In this document: piece after piece, positions 42,198 to 51,361 of the stretch
Position numbering within the stretch: the first letter of the stretch is position 1
Layout of the letters: each line of letters begins with the position of its first letter
NCBI GenBank assembly: GCA_024234615.1
Contig: JACKNY010000001.1
Location: 1,962,571-2,026,570 of the forward strand
Direction: 5' to 3'
Length of the DNA stretch: 64,000 bases
Source: Pseudomonadales bacterium
Lineage (GTDB): Bacteria; Pseudomonadota; Gammaproteobacteria; Pseudomonadales; IMCC2047
Notes under the pieces: model-generated
Told to the model about the DNA's origin: nothing
What the model saw: only the letters and a program-made list of their open reading frames with translations
The model's database searches: none
Program-made: the position numbers and the translations under genes

Positions 42198-44586
42198 CCT
42201 GATCTCCGCTCCCTACGACAGGTAATGTAAAAAGAAATGTTGCACCGCCGAGTGGATTATTATGAAAGACCAATTGTCCTCCATGCGCCGCAATGATAGC
42301 ACGACAGATAGATAATCCCAGGCCCAATCCAGATTTTTTAGTCGTCGCAAATGGTGTGAACATATTCTTAGCGGCCTCTTCTGAAACGCCGCAACCGCTG
42401 TCGATAACAACCACTTCGATATCGCCGCTATCGACCAGCCGTGTTTGCAAACGAATCGTGTTGCCACCACGATAATTGATTTCTTGCATTGCCTCCATTC
42501 CATTGCGTAGCAAATTGAGCACGACCTGCTGTATCTGGACAACATCGACGGCAACCTTCGGTAACCCGCTAGCCGTTTCAACGCTAATACCGACGCCTCG
42601 AATATGCGCCTCCGCCTGTGCCAGCTTAACGATTTCATCCACCAACAGATTGCAATCGACCATCTCTTTGGTGCTTTCCCGCTGTTGCGCCATTGTTTGC
42701 ATGCGCTCAATCACTGCACCGGCACGCAGCGCGTGTTGACTCAGCTTATCGAAAATTTCTGGAATACGGTCATATTTCTTACTTTCGTATAGCCGCGCCC
42801 CGGTTTGCGCGAATAACGAAATCGTGGTCAATGGCTGATTGATTTCATGGGCAATGCCCGCCGCCATTTCACCGAGCATATTCAGACGATCAACATGGGC
42901 TAAATGCTCCCGGTGCTGGCGGGCTTCAATTTCAGCGGCACGTTGCTTTGAAATATCTCTGATCAGGACAACAAATTTTTGAACCGGGTTGAAACGCACA
43001 TTACTGATGGATAGATGAATCGGAAAAATCAAACCGTTCTTTCGCCGCGCACTAACTTCAATGCCATTCCCTATCCTCTTCTCACTCGTTTCCTCCTGAG
43101 TGTGTGCTCGGATATATTGATCAAACTTTTCCCAGCACTCTGGCGTTATCAATAGGTGGAAAGTTTTCCCTTTAAGCTCCGCCAACGGATAGCCAAACAT
43201 CTGCTGCGATGCTCGATTAATGGTCTCCACCTCGCCTTCAACATCGGTCGTTATCACCGCTTCGGCAGCGGTTTCTATCACCGCTTCAGAGAATTTGCGA
43301 GCCTCGAGCAACGCAATTTCTGCGCGCTTTCGGTCGCTAATATCGATAATCAAACCCTCCAGGCAGACCCCATGATTGTGCTCCGAAGGGACAATTCGCC
43401 CCCGCTCCCATACCCAGCGCTCCTCTTTATTTTTTGTGGTGATGCGATATTCGATATCGACTGTTTTGTTGGCCTCGACGGATTGCTGTACTGAACGCCA
43501 AACGCGGTCGCTGTCTTGAGGATGTATTAGTTCGCCCCATAACACGCGCTGCTCCTGGAAATCGCTGCGCGAATGCCCCGACAACCGCTCACACCCCTCA
43601 CTAACAAACCCCATCGGCCAGTCCGGCTGATTGACACAGCGATATGCCATACCCGGCAAGTTTTGAAGCAATGAGGCAAGTTGGCCGGCGGTGCTCTGAA
43701 GCTGTTGCCCGCGTAACCTGGACGTTATCGCCAAATAGACCACGGCAGCTATAAGCGCACTAATCAGCAAACCAACGATGAGATTCAATGTCGATGCATG
43801 CGCGTGAACGGCGGAGACAAACTCCTTGGTCGGCGTCACTACCGTGCTCCAGCTCATGCCGCGAACTCTGAAATCGTGACGCGACGTCCAATCACTATCA
43901 ATTGAGCGCCGCGCAGGATCGTTGCGATACACCTCACGCCCCTCCACGAACACATACACATTGTGCTCCATGTGTTTCAGCCGTGCGAAGACATCACCCA
44001 GCCAAGCTTCTAAATGCAATACGCCAACGATAACGCCATCAAATTTCTGGTCGCGCTCCACCGGCGTAAATGCCGCAATGGCAACGCCGCCCTCCGGAAG
44101 TTCAAAGGGTTTAGACAGGGTCATCTCGCGACGCTCGCGCGCTACCTTCAACGCCAACCGCACTGATTCCGGTTGGCCTTTAAAAAGGCTCCGCTCTGCT
44201 GTTGACCCGGTGAAAGGGAGAACCCAACGTATGCGCAAGTCGGCGTCCGCCCACTCAATCGCTTGAAACCCCGGCATGTCTTCCAGATAGCCTGCCGCAT
44301 CCGCTTCCCAGACAGGACGCGGCGTGCCCCCGGCAGCGTTCCAACGCTGTGCGAGCCGATCCAGGCTTAAAATTCGATTATTAATATCTTCATTAATGAG
44401 CAGCTCAGCGACACGTCCGGAATAGTCTATGACTGAATCAATCCGCTCACGAGCACGATCATTAAGTAGTTGCCACACCACCACAACGACAATCGCAGCA
44501 ACAATACCGACCAGTGCCGCAATGAATATTGCTGCTTTATGGTCGAAATCATAACTAAATTTTGCCAACCTGGAATTCGCGCACAT
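42190..44586 (-). CDS. Sensor histidine kinase with periplasmic domain and two PAS domains
   Basis: 798 residues. One membrane helix near 18-42, a periplasmic sensor region to about 265 (CHASE-like, with WADADLRIRWVLP), a second helix near 268-292, PAS domains near 300-420 and 430-550, then dimerisation helix GEMAAGIAHEINQPLTTISLF with the phosphorylated His, and an ATPase domain with VVLNLLRNGMEAM, DSGCGVSEEAAKNMFTPF and GLGLGLSICRAII. The layout resembles FixL/TodS-type kinases. Whether a PAS domain binds heme cannot be decided from reading. It pairs with the FixJ-like regulator. Confidence 0.92.
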   Translation of the reverse strand: MCANSRLAKFSYDFDHKAAIFIAALVGIVAAIVVVVVWQLLNDRARERIDSVIDYSGRVAELLINEDINNRILSLDRLAQRWNAAGGTPRPVWEADAAGYLEDMPGFQAIEWADADLRIRWVLPFTGSTAERSLFKGQPESVRLALKVARERREMTLSKPFELPEGGVAIAAFTPVERDQKFDGVIVGVLHLEAWLGDVFARLKHMEHNVYVFVEGREVYRNDPARRSIDSDWTSRHDFRVRGMSWSTVVTPTKEFVSAVHAHASTLNLIVGLLISALIAAVVYLAITSRLRGQQLQSTAGQLASLLQNLPGMAYRCVNQPDWPMGFVSEGCERLSGHSRSDFQEQRVLWGELIHPQDSDRVWRSVQQSVEANKTVDIEYRITTKNKEERWVWERGRIVPSEHNHGVCLEGLIIDISDRKRAEIALLEARKFSEAVIETAAEAVITTDVEGEVETINRASQQMFGYPLAELKGKTFHLLITPECWEKFDQYIRAHTQEETSEKRIGNGIEVSARRKNGLIFPIHLSISNVRFNPVQKFVVLIRDISKQRAAEIEARQHREHLAHVDRLNMLGEMAAGIAHEINQPLTTISLFAQTGARLYESKKYDRIPEIFDKLSQHALRAGAVIERMQTMAQQRESTKEMVDCNLLVDEIVKLAQAEAHIRGVGISVETASGLPKVAVDVVQIQQVVLNLLRNGMEAMQEINYRGGNTIRLQTRLVDSGDIEVVVIDSGCGVSEEAAKNMFTPFATTKKSGLGLGLSICRAIIAAHGGQLVFHNNPLGGATFLFTLPVVGSGDQDG

Positions 44587-44841
44587 ATTTAAGTTTATTG
44601 CCGATTAAAGCGGCTCCGGATTTAATTAGAATGCAGACCATCTATAATCCTGGAAAGAATAACTTTTCCCACATGCGCGCGAATTGATTCACAGCTATAA
44701 CGGCATGATGGACAGTTGAGTGCAATTTGCATAACTGACAAAAACCTTATAACGCATGAAAAGAGAGGCACATACTAGCCCACATACCCCTCGCGGTCGA
44801 TAGGCACTTTAGCGTCTATTGGGTGCTGAGCCGCAAAAGGA

Positions 44842-46269
44842 TTAACCCAAAGCCCAATCGACGCGGTCATGACACAGTGGCAGATCAGGTTGTGTGCGCC
44901 GTTTCCCGAGCTCACGTCGCGCTGACTGCAGTGCGCTGCGCAAGCCTTCCTCCACCGTGGGGTGATAAAAGGGCATCTGCAATAACTGATCGAGAGTCAG
45001 CCTTTGTTGGATTGACCAGGCCAGCAGCTGTGTCATGTGTTCCGCGTCTGGCGCCACCATTTCAACCCCCAGTAGTCGTCCATCGTGCGCATCCGCATAA
45101 ACCTTGAGCGTACCGTAATTACGCCCCGCCGTAAGCGCACGCCCCTGCTTGTTGAAACGCGTAGAGCCGGTGACAAAATCAACTCCTGCCTCGTCGAGCG
45201 CGCGGGAGGTCTGTCCGGCATGTCCTACGCCAGGTTCTGTGAATACAATGCCCAAAGGCGCACGTCGTGAGAGGCATTCGGCTTCGGGGTGAAGCGCGTG
45301 ATAGGCGGCAATACGACCCTCGTCGGCGGCCTCATGCAACAGCGGCCGCTGGCCATTCACGTCACCAGCGATATAGATCGGTAAATCACCTACCCGCAGT
45401 GTCGCCGCATCAAAAACCGGCATCCCTCTGCTATCCAGCTCCACGCCCAAACACTCCAGCCCGAGCCCTTCAATATTGGGCCGCCGACCGAGCGAAGCGA
45501 GCACCCAATCGACTTCGGCGCGATGATTACCGCCCTCAACGATGATGTGATCACCGCCCTCATGAAGAGATACATCAGCTTCAGTAATCACCGTCATCTG
45601 TTTCGTAAGCACCTCGACCAGACTGGCATTGACCTCTTCATCGCGCAGGCCGGCGACGTGTGGTCCGCGCGTAAAGGCATGCACCTCGCAGCCCAGCTGC
45701 GCAAACGCCTGACCGAGTTCAAGCCCGATCGGGCCAAGACCCACGACACCCACTCGCCGCTTCGGAGCCTTCAGTTCAAACACCTCGTCGGAGGTAACGA
45801 CACGCGATCCAAAAGCTCGCCAGGAATCGGGCACGAAGGGACGGGTGCCCGTCGCAATAATGATCGTTTCAGCCTGAATACGCACGCCCTCAACGTCGAC
45901 CGTGTGAGGATCGAGAAATGTTGCTTTGCCGTGAATGCTGCACTCACCCAGAGATTTGGCGAGTTCGATGGGGCCTGCTATGAAACGGTCGCGCAGCACC
46001 CGCACATGCGCCATCACCATCGGCAGATCGACCGCGAGTGCGTCAGTACCGCCGACGCCGACCTGCGCAAGCCAGTCACGCCGGCCAACAGCATGCGCAA
46101 CTTCGAGCAGCGCTTTCGAGGGCATGCAGCCAACCCGAGCGCAGGTGGTACCATAAGGCCCGGCATTCACAAGCATGATATCGTCGGTATAGCGTTGCGC
46201 TTCCTTGAGTGCGGTTAGACCCGCCGTTCCAGCGCCAAGAATAAGTACTTTTGTGCGTCGTGTCATCAC
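44842..46269 (-). CDS. Dihydrolipoamide dehydrogenase-like flavoprotein (E3 family)
   Basis: 475 residues. FAD motif LGAGTAGLTALKEAQ near 11-25, redox disulfide CARVGCMPSKALLEV near 43-57, NAD motif VGVVGLGPIGLELGQAFAQLG near 172-192, FAD-contact YIAGDVNGQRPLLHEAADEG, and the active-site HPTVEEGLRSAL at the C-terminus. All catalytic residues are present. It could serve a 2-oxoacid dehydrogenase, but the island has no functional E1/E2; it may work with another partner. A perfect FNR/Anr box lies 175 bases upstream. GC is visibly higher than in the flanking FixLJ genes. Confidence 0.88.
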   Translation of the reverse strand: MMTRRTKVLILGAGTAGLTALKEAQRYTDDIMLVNAGPYGTTCARVGCMPSKALLEVAHAVGRRDWLAQVGVGGTDALAVDLPMVMAHVRVLRDRFIAGPIELAKSLGECSIHGKATFLDPHTVDVEGVRIQAETIIIATGTRPFVPDSWRAFGSRVVTSDEVFELKAPKRRVGVVGLGPIGLELGQAFAQLGCEVHAFTRGPHVAGLRDEEVNASLVEVLTKQMTVITEADVSLHEGGDHIIVEGGNHRAEVDWVLASLGRRPNIEGLGLECLGVELDSRGMPVFDAATLRVGDLPIYIAGDVNGQRPLLHEAADEGRIAAYHALHPEAECLSRRAPLGIVFTEPGVGHAGQTSRALDEAGVDFVTGSTRFNKQGRALTAGRNYGTLKVYADAHDGRLLGVEMVAPDAEHMTQLLAWSIQQRLTLDQLLQMPFYHPTVEEGLRSALQSARRELGKRRTQPDLPLCHDRVDWALG

Positions 46270-46443
46270 TTCTCCACAGGGCGCGAAGCGCCTTAAAATT
46301 TACCTTTACAGCCGGGTAGCCGATTACTAGGAGGACTGGCCTTTTTACAAAGCATCAACCCTCTCTTTACTCAAAACAGGCTTCTGCTCCGGCCTAAAAC
46401 CTTTATCTTAGCGATAGAAATGGGCCGATTTCCGCTGCATAAA

Positions 46444-46457
46444 TTGATTCCAATCAA
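46444..46457. promoter_or_regulatory. FNR/Anr-type box
   Basis: TTGATTCCAATCAA is an exact match to the TTGAT-N4-ATCAA consensus of FNR/Anr/Dnr regulators. It lies 175 bases upstream of the E3-like gene, and 78 bases from the end of acetate kinase. It supports oxygen-controlled expression of the island. Confidence 0.65.
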
Positions 46458-46534
46458 CAAATTATCAGCCTATTTTTAATGAAGTATGAGGGAACACAAT
46501 AGTTATGCTGATGTTTCTATGTGTCCTGAAATGG

Positions 46535-47746
46535 TCATCTGGTTACTCCCAGCCTAATCTTCGAATTAGCAACCAGTGCGTGCGTGGCTTCAGCAATAAC
46601 CCTCTCCTCGTTGGTTGGTATAACCAACACGTCGACTTTGGAGTTCGGGCTGCTAATCCTGCTAGCGTTGGCGTCATTTGCAGCGTGATCAAGCTCAACG
46701 CCAAGCCAGGTCAAATGATCACAAATCAGTTGGCGCACCACGGCGGCGTTTTCTCCAATGCCGGCGGTAAACACAATGCTGTCGAGCCCCTGTAATGCGA
46801 TGATCAGTGCGCCAAGTTCACAGGCAGCACGATAACAGAACAGATCAATCGCTTCACGGGCACGGGGGTCTGAACTTTCCCGTAGTACCTGCATGTTATT
46901 GCTGATACCGGACACGCCGAGTAAACCGGACTGGTGATAGAGCAGGTGCTGCACCTCGTCGACACTCATGCCTTGATTTTGCAGCAAGTACAATACAACT
47001 CCGGCATCGAGCGAACCACAGCGTTGCCCCATCATCAGCCCATCTAGCGCAGTAAAGCCCATACTACTGGCAATACTGCGGCGTTGTTTCAGTGCGCACA
47101 TGCTGGCGCCGTTACCCAGATGGGCCACCACGACCCGGCCATCAGCCCGCGCACCAAGATAATCCGGTAACTGGCTGGCTATGTATTGATAGGAAATACC
47201 ATGAAAGCCGTACCGGATCACACCCTCTTCGCTTAACGCCCGTGGCAGGGCAAACAGCTGTGCAAGGCGCGGCTGGCTGCGGTGAAAACTGGTATCAAAA
47301 CAAGCGACCTGGGCGAGCCCGGGAGCCCAGTCGGAAATGGCCCTGATCGCCGCCAGATTGTGGGGTTGGTGCAGCGGAGCAAGTGATGCCAGCTGTTCCA
47401 GTTCCTCCACAACCTCTGTACTGATCACAACCGGGCCAGTGAAGTTACGGCCACCATGAACCACTCGATGGCCGACGGCAACGAGCCGGGTTCCCTGATC
47501 ATGACGCTTAAGCCAATCCAGAAATCGAAGCGTCAACTCGCCATGGGTGGCAGATTTTTCAATCGTCCCCAGACCGCTCTCTGCCAGAGCATTCCCCCTG
47601 GAATCACTAACAATAAATTCCGGGGCGCGTCCGATACTTGTAATCTTGCCACTAATCAGCGGTGGCTGACCAATCCCCATCGAAGCATAGAGCGCAAACT
47701 TGATGCTGGATGAACCGGCGTTAAGTACCAGGATAGTGTCAGTCAT
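46535..47746 (-). CDS. ackA: Acetate kinase
   Basis: 403 residues. VLNAGSSSIKFALY at 7-20 is the ASKHA phosphate loop; HRVVHGG near 92-98, ACFDTSFH near 148-155, YGFHGISYQY near 178-187, and VFTAGIGENAAVVRQL near 325-340 complete the family motifs. It interconverts acetyl-phosphate plus ADP with acetate plus ATP. Its start overlaps the stop of the truncated phosphotransacetylase gene, a pta-ack order. With that gene broken, acetyl-phosphate must come from elsewhere or the kinase runs toward acetyl-phosphate. Confidence 0.95.
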   Translation of the reverse strand: MTDTILVLNAGSSSIKFALYASMGIGQPPLISGKITSIGRAPEFIVSDSRGNALAESGLGTIEKSATHGELTLRFLDWLKRHDQGTRLVAVGHRVVHGGRNFTGPVVISTEVVEELEQLASLAPLHQPHNLAAIRAISDWAPGLAQVACFDTSFHRSQPRLAQLFALPRALSEEGVIRYGFHGISYQYIASQLPDYLGARADGRVVVAHLGNGASMCALKQRRSIASSMGFTALDGLMMGQRCGSLDAGVVLYLLQNQGMSVDEVQHLLYHQSGLLGVSGISNNMQVLRESSDPRAREAIDLFCYRAACELGALIIALQGLDSIVFTAGIGENAAVVRQLICDHLTWLGVELDHAANDANASRISSPNSKVDVLVIPTNEERVIAEATHALVANSKIRLGVTR

Positions 47747-48123
47747 GATCTCATTTTCATCGTATTATCAATGTAAAGCTGCGCCAGCGCACAGGAGGCC
47801 AACCGTGAAAGCGTACCGTCTGCCCGGCTGGTCAGGATAATCGGCACCCGGGCACCCAGCACGATACCGGCAGAATCCGCACCAGCCAGATAGACCAGCT
47901 GTTTTGCGATCATGTTGCCGGCTTCAAGATCCGGTGCCACCAGAATATCGGCATCACCGGCAACAGCAGAGACAATGCCCTTGGTCTCAGCGGCTGTTTT
48001 TGAAATAGCATTGTCAAAGGCAAGCGGTCCGTCGAGCATACCACCAGTGATTTACCCGCGATCAGCCATTTTGCACAGTGCGGCGGCGTCCACAGTGGAA
48101 GCTATTTTAGGATGTACCGTCTC
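47743..48123 (-). pseudogene. Phosphate acetyl/butyryltransferase, C-terminal remnant
   Basis: Translating the minus strand from 48123 gives ETVHPKIASTVDAAALCKMA then DRG, a stop (TAA, 48054-48052), then ITGGMLDGPLAFDNAISKTA and on to the natural end IDNTMKMRS. The string DAAALCKMADRGxITGGxLDGPLAFDNAIS is the family's conserved C-terminal core, with a glutamine usual at the stop position. About 126 codons survive of 300 or more; the 5' part ends exactly at the IS border. An ATG at 48039 keeps a 98-residue open frame, but without the first two-thirds it cannot be active. Confidence 0.88.
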
Positions 48124-48155
48124 TGTCCCGTCCTAAAATACGTTGACGGTTTTGA

Positions 48156-48713
48156 TTAAGCCGGTTGCCATTCGCAACCGGCTTTTTTATGCACTTCTTC
48201 TGGTGTTTTCATGCCAAGGCTCAAGTGCGGCCTCAATCGATTATAGGTGTCGATGGATTCTGCCACTAACACCCTTAGATCTTCAAACGTTTTACAGCGA
48301 TAAAGTAAAAACTCCTGTTTTAAAATGCCGTTGACGCGTTCAGCCAATGCATTCTGATAACAATCATAACCATCCGTCATCGAAGGCTGAATATGATGCT
48401 TAATATCCACCATACCCTCAAGAACAAGGATACGAAGGCGCTCATCTTCCAGTTCTTTTTCCAGGCGTTTGATTTGTTGTGCGGGAGTTTCTTTGGATTG
48501 GCTCATGGGTAACTCAGTGGGGATTGACCAATCTAATTTACCATGTTTTCTAAGCCAAACCAGTACCGTGCTCCGCCCCTGGATACCGTAGGCCTTCTGA
48601 GCCTGTTTATAGGTCATTTCGCCTTTTTCTATCTGCTCAACCACCGCCAATTTAAAGCCCAGATTATAATCACGCTGAGTGCGTTTTCGACCGGAAGGGG
48701 GAGTATTAGTCAT
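48156..48713 (-). CDS. Fused remnant transposase, OrfA N-terminus plus OrfB C-terminus (IS3 family)
   Basis: 185 residues from the ATG at 48713. RKRTQRDYNLGFKLAVVEQI followed by TYKQAQKAYGIQGRSTVLVWLRK is the OrfA helix-turn-helix; KRLEKELEDERLRILVLEGM is its leucine zipper. From about residue 120 the sequence becomes TDGYDCYQNALAERVNGILK, EFLLYRCKTFEDLRVLV and NRLRPHLSLGMKTPEEVH, which is the end of the OrfB integrase core. The two Asp of the DDE triad are deleted; only the final Glu region remains. The fusion is in frame, so a DNA-binding, non-catalytic protein could be made. Confidence 0.8.
   Translation of the reverse strand: MTNTPPSGRKRTQRDYNLGFKLAVVEQIEKGEMTYKQAQKAYGIQGRSTVLVWLRKHGKLDWSIPTELPMSQSKETPAQQIKRLEKELEDERLRILVLEGMVDIKHHIQPSMTDGYDCYQNALAERVNGILKQEFLLYRCKTFEDLRVLVAESIDTYNRLRPHLSLGMKTPEEVHKKAGCEWQPA
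48158..48187 (+). terminator. Strong hairpin terminator at the IS end
   Basis: AAGCCGGTTG / CAACCGGCTT is a perfect 10-base stem with a seven-base loop, followed by a T run on the plus strand. It lies inside the end of the transposase frame and would stop transcription entering the element from outside. Confidence 0.8.
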
Positions 48714-48754
48714 ATTAAAGTCCTCAATGTGTAAACACATTTCAGGACGAGACA

Positions 48755-48886
48755 CCGGATTAATACTGTCATACCTATAAGCATTATTTTAACGTACCGT
48801 CAAAATACGGGCGTAGCGTGGCGGACGCAGGGAACAAGCCAAAAGGCATCTGGAGGCCTACAGACTGGCTCCGGGCATCGCTCGAA
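48755..48886. other. Junction between IS and ATPase operon, no gene
   Basis: About 130 bases. I see no phosphotransacetylase coding sequence here, so the 5' part of that gene was deleted rather than merely separated by the IS. The sequence GTACCGTC occurs on both sides of the element (48113-48120 and about 48795) but not at its borders. Confidence 0.5.
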
Positions 48887-49783
48887 TTATCCCGGACTAT
48901 GCTGTTTTCGTGGTTTTTTCAATGCCTCAAAACCGATGATTACATCCATCAGTTCGGTGGTGATGTCGGTTTGCCGTACCGATCTTAATTCACCCTGCAC
49001 ATCTTCAATGCGTTCATCCACCGACTGTTCGGCCTGCTGCATCAGCGCCAGCCGAGCAGAATTTTCGGTGACCATGGCTTCTGCCGAAGCGCGGAAGACG
49101 CTAGCAAAGATATGGCTGCGAATCAGTGATGACAGCAAGGTGTCCGCAGCCATGCTGTAGTCTGGCAACGAGCGTGAATCCCAGTGTTTCTCCCGCTGCA
49201 GCAACTCAGGTTCGAGTGGCAGAAGCCTGAGAGTCACCGGTTCACGCAGGCCTTGATCGCCGCGTTGGGTAAACGCCAGAGTAACGGCTAGATGATGCAG
49301 CGGTTGGCCCTGACTGAAATGATCGATCCGGGTGACGATATCGCCGGCAAGGCGGCCGATGCCTTCGGCAGATGCTGGCGGTAACAGGATGGCTGCGGGC
49401 GTCAGGCCCTGATCATCCAGAGCATCGTTCATCTGCGCACCAATGCAGAGTAGGCATTGTTTACTGGTGGTTTGTACCTGGAAATGTTGCTTTACCACCT
49501 CCGCAAGAATCTCGTTGTAATTGCCACAGAGGCCATGATCAGAGCCGAACACAATGGTCAGATGCTCAAGCGCGTCATCCTGGCGCAGAGCGATCTCGCC
49601 GGTTCGGTATGCGAAGGCAGCGAACCCCTGGAGTATGGTCTGGTGAAAGGCTTCGATCGCACGGGCGGCGTGCTCATAGGGTGCAGCATTAATCGCAGAC
49701 AGGGTTTTCATGGTGTGGACAATACCACGAATGCTGGTCAGAGTGTCGCTGTGTCGGGAAAGCGTCTCAAGCGTCTGGGCCAT
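48887..49783 (-). CDS. atpG: N-type ATPase gamma subunit
   Basis: 298 residues from the ATG at 49783, which lies 17 bases inside the alpha gene; a frame to 49837 adds unrelated residues. The N-terminal helix TLETLSRHSDTLTSIRGIVHTMKTLSAINAA and the C-terminal helices (MVTENSARLALMQQAEQSVD, TTELMDVIIGFEAL) form the rotor shaft, while VFGSDHGLCGNYNEILAE is the conserved central motif. Last gene of the operon. Confidence 0.9.
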   Translation of the reverse strand: MAQTLETLSRHSDTLTSIRGIVHTMKTLSAINAAPYEHAARAIEAFHQTILQGFAAFAYRTGEIALRQDDALEHLTIVFGSDHGLCGNYNEILAEVVKQHFQVQTTSKQCLLCIGAQMNDALDDQGLTPAAILLPPASAEGIGRLAGDIVTRIDHFSQGQPLHHLAVTLAFTQRGDQGLREPVTLRLLPLEPELLQREKHWDSRSLPDYSMAADTLLSSLIRSHIFASVFRASAEAMVTENSARLALMQQAEQSVDERIEDVQGELRSVRQTDITTELMDVIIGFEALKKPRKQHSPG

Positions 49784-51329
49784 GGCTGACCTCGTCTGGA
49801 TTGGAGGTGGTGGCAGAACGACTTGCAGCAAGCGCATTGCGTGCGGTCGTGATAATCAGCGCCCGGTCTTCCTCGTTCAATCCTTTGTTATCACTGATAC
49901 GTTCGTCGATGACCTGTAACTGATTCTGCACAGCGGCACGAATGCGGACCATGATATCGGTCAGTTGTTGCTCTGACAAAGCATCGAATAGACCTTCAAG
50001 TGCCGCAATCAAAACCGCCAGTTGCTCCGCGGCGGGCATCGGATCACGCTCGGCCTGGCGCAGTGCGGTGCGAACGGCTGCACCCCGGGTGAGGCGCGCG
50101 CGCGTGACGTCATCCAGTCGTGTGCCGAAGCGCGCAAAATCCTCCAGCTCTTCAAACTGAGACAGCGTAACCCGCAGGTTACCGGCCACTTCCCGCAGAG
50201 CCCGGCTTTGAGCTTTACCGCCTACCCGAGAGACAGACAAACCCAGATCAACGGCCGGAAACTGGTTTTTACGCACCAGCCGTGGCGACAGGTAAATCTG
50301 GCCATCCGTAATGGAGATCAGGTTGGTGGGAATATAAGCCGCGAGATTCTCGGCCTGGGTTTCCACCACCGGTAAAGCGGTAATCGAACCGCCGCCAGCT
50401 TCCTGGGTAAACTGGCCAGCCCGCTCCAGCAGGCGGGCATGAACGTAAAAGATATCACCGGGAAAAGCCTCACGCCCTGGTGGCCGGCGCAACAGCAGTG
50501 ACAGCTCACGGTAGGAGCGAGCGTGGTGCGTCAGGTCATCAAAAATCACCAGCACATCCCGACCCTGATCGGAAAAATACTCGGCCATAGCCATAGCGGC
50601 ATAAGGCGCGATATAGGCCAACCCCGGGGTCTCTTCATCACCGGCTGACATTACCACGCTACGGGCCATCATGTTGCCTTTTTTCAGCGCGGCAATTACC
50701 CGGGAAACGGCATCGCCACGCTGACCAATGGCGCAATAGATACAGGTAACTTCTGAGCGCGCCTGATTGAGTATAGTGTCTATAGCGAGGGAGGTTTTAC
50801 CGCTCTGACGATCACCGATGATCAGCTCACGTTGGCCCAGGCCCACGGGTACAGCGGCATCGATAGCCTTGATGCCGGTTGCCAGCGGTCGGAAAATGGC
50901 TGAGCGACTGAGAATGCCCGGCGCTTCCGCCTCAATGGGGTGCTCGGCCACTGCCGCGATAGCCCCCAGTCCGTCTCTCGGGCGGCCCATGGCATCGACC
51001 ACGCGCCCCAGCAGTGCGGCACCAACCGGCACACTTACCACCTTACGTGTGCGGCGGACATCCTCGCCCAGGGTAATGAGCTCGGAAGGCCCCAGCAGGA
51101 TCACACCAAGTCGGCCAGGCTCCAGATCCAGCACTATGCCGCGCACGCCGCTCTCAAACACCAGCAGCTCATCCGCCAGTGCTCGGGCAAGGCCGGTAAC
51201 GATCACAACACCGTCACCCACTTCAGTCACTTTGCCGACTTCTGTCACTACCGGGGTGGGCGCAGGCGTTGCCAGCAGGGCCTCCCGCCATACCTCGAAT
51301 TGCTCGGCTGAAGGCGTTTCGATCATCAT
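49767..51329 (-). CDS. atpA: N-type ATPase alpha subunit
   Basis: 520 residues. Walker A GDRQSGKTSLAIDTI near 172-186, GQRDAV-like CAIGQRGDAVSRV, and the alpha-specific DLGLSVSRVGGKAQ near 371-384 with the arginine finger. Non-catalytic nucleotide-binding subunit of the F1 head. Sits between the b and gamma subunit genes as in other N-ATPase operons. Confidence 0.94.
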   Translation of the reverse strand: MMIETPSAEQFEVWREALLATPAPTPVVTEVGKVTEVGDGVVIVTGLARALADELLVFESGVRGIVLDLEPGRLGVILLGPSELITLGEDVRRTRKVVSVPVGAALLGRVVDAMGRPRDGLGAIAAVAEHPIEAEAPGILSRSAIFRPLATGIKAIDAAVPVGLGQRELIIGDRQSGKTSLAIDTILNQARSEVTCIYCAIGQRGDAVSRVIAALKKGNMMARSVVMSAGDEETPGLAYIAPYAAMAMAEYFSDQGRDVLVIFDDLTHHARSYRELSLLLRRPPGREAFPGDIFYVHARLLERAGQFTQEAGGGSITALPVVETQAENLAAYIPTNLISITDGQIYLSPRLVRKNQFPAVDLGLSVSRVGGKAQSRALREVAGNLRVTLSQFEELEDFARFGTRLDDVTRARLTRGAAVRTALRQAERDPMPAAEQLAVLIAALEGLFDALSEQQLTDIMVRIRAAVQNQLQVIDERISDNKGLNEEDRALIITTARNALAASRSATTSNPDEVSHGPDA

Positions 51330-51361
51330 GTTTTACCCAGCTTTTTTGTGTACATTCGGGT

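Larger units (their letters stand above)
48124..48754 (-). mobile_element. Internally deleted IS3-family element
   Basis: 24-base terminal inverted repeats starting TGTC(C/T)CGTCCT lie at 48124-48147 and 48731-48754 and agree at 19 of 24 positions. The 631-base interior codes for a single frame made of OrfA joined to the end of OrfB, so the catalytic core is missing. No target-site duplication is visible (CTC against CCG). It interrupts the phosphotransacetylase gene. A full-length relative elsewhere would be needed for movement. Confidence 0.75.

Noticed and set aside
46513..46524. TGTCCTGAAATG near the end of acetate kinase resembles the IS3 end (CGTCCTGAAATG).
   Set aside because: Only about ten bases match, with no partner end; treated as chance.
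48113..48801. GTACCGTC on both sides of the IS looked like a target duplication.
   Set aside because: The copies are not adjacent to the inverted repeats and are longer than the 3-5 bases produced by IS3 elements.
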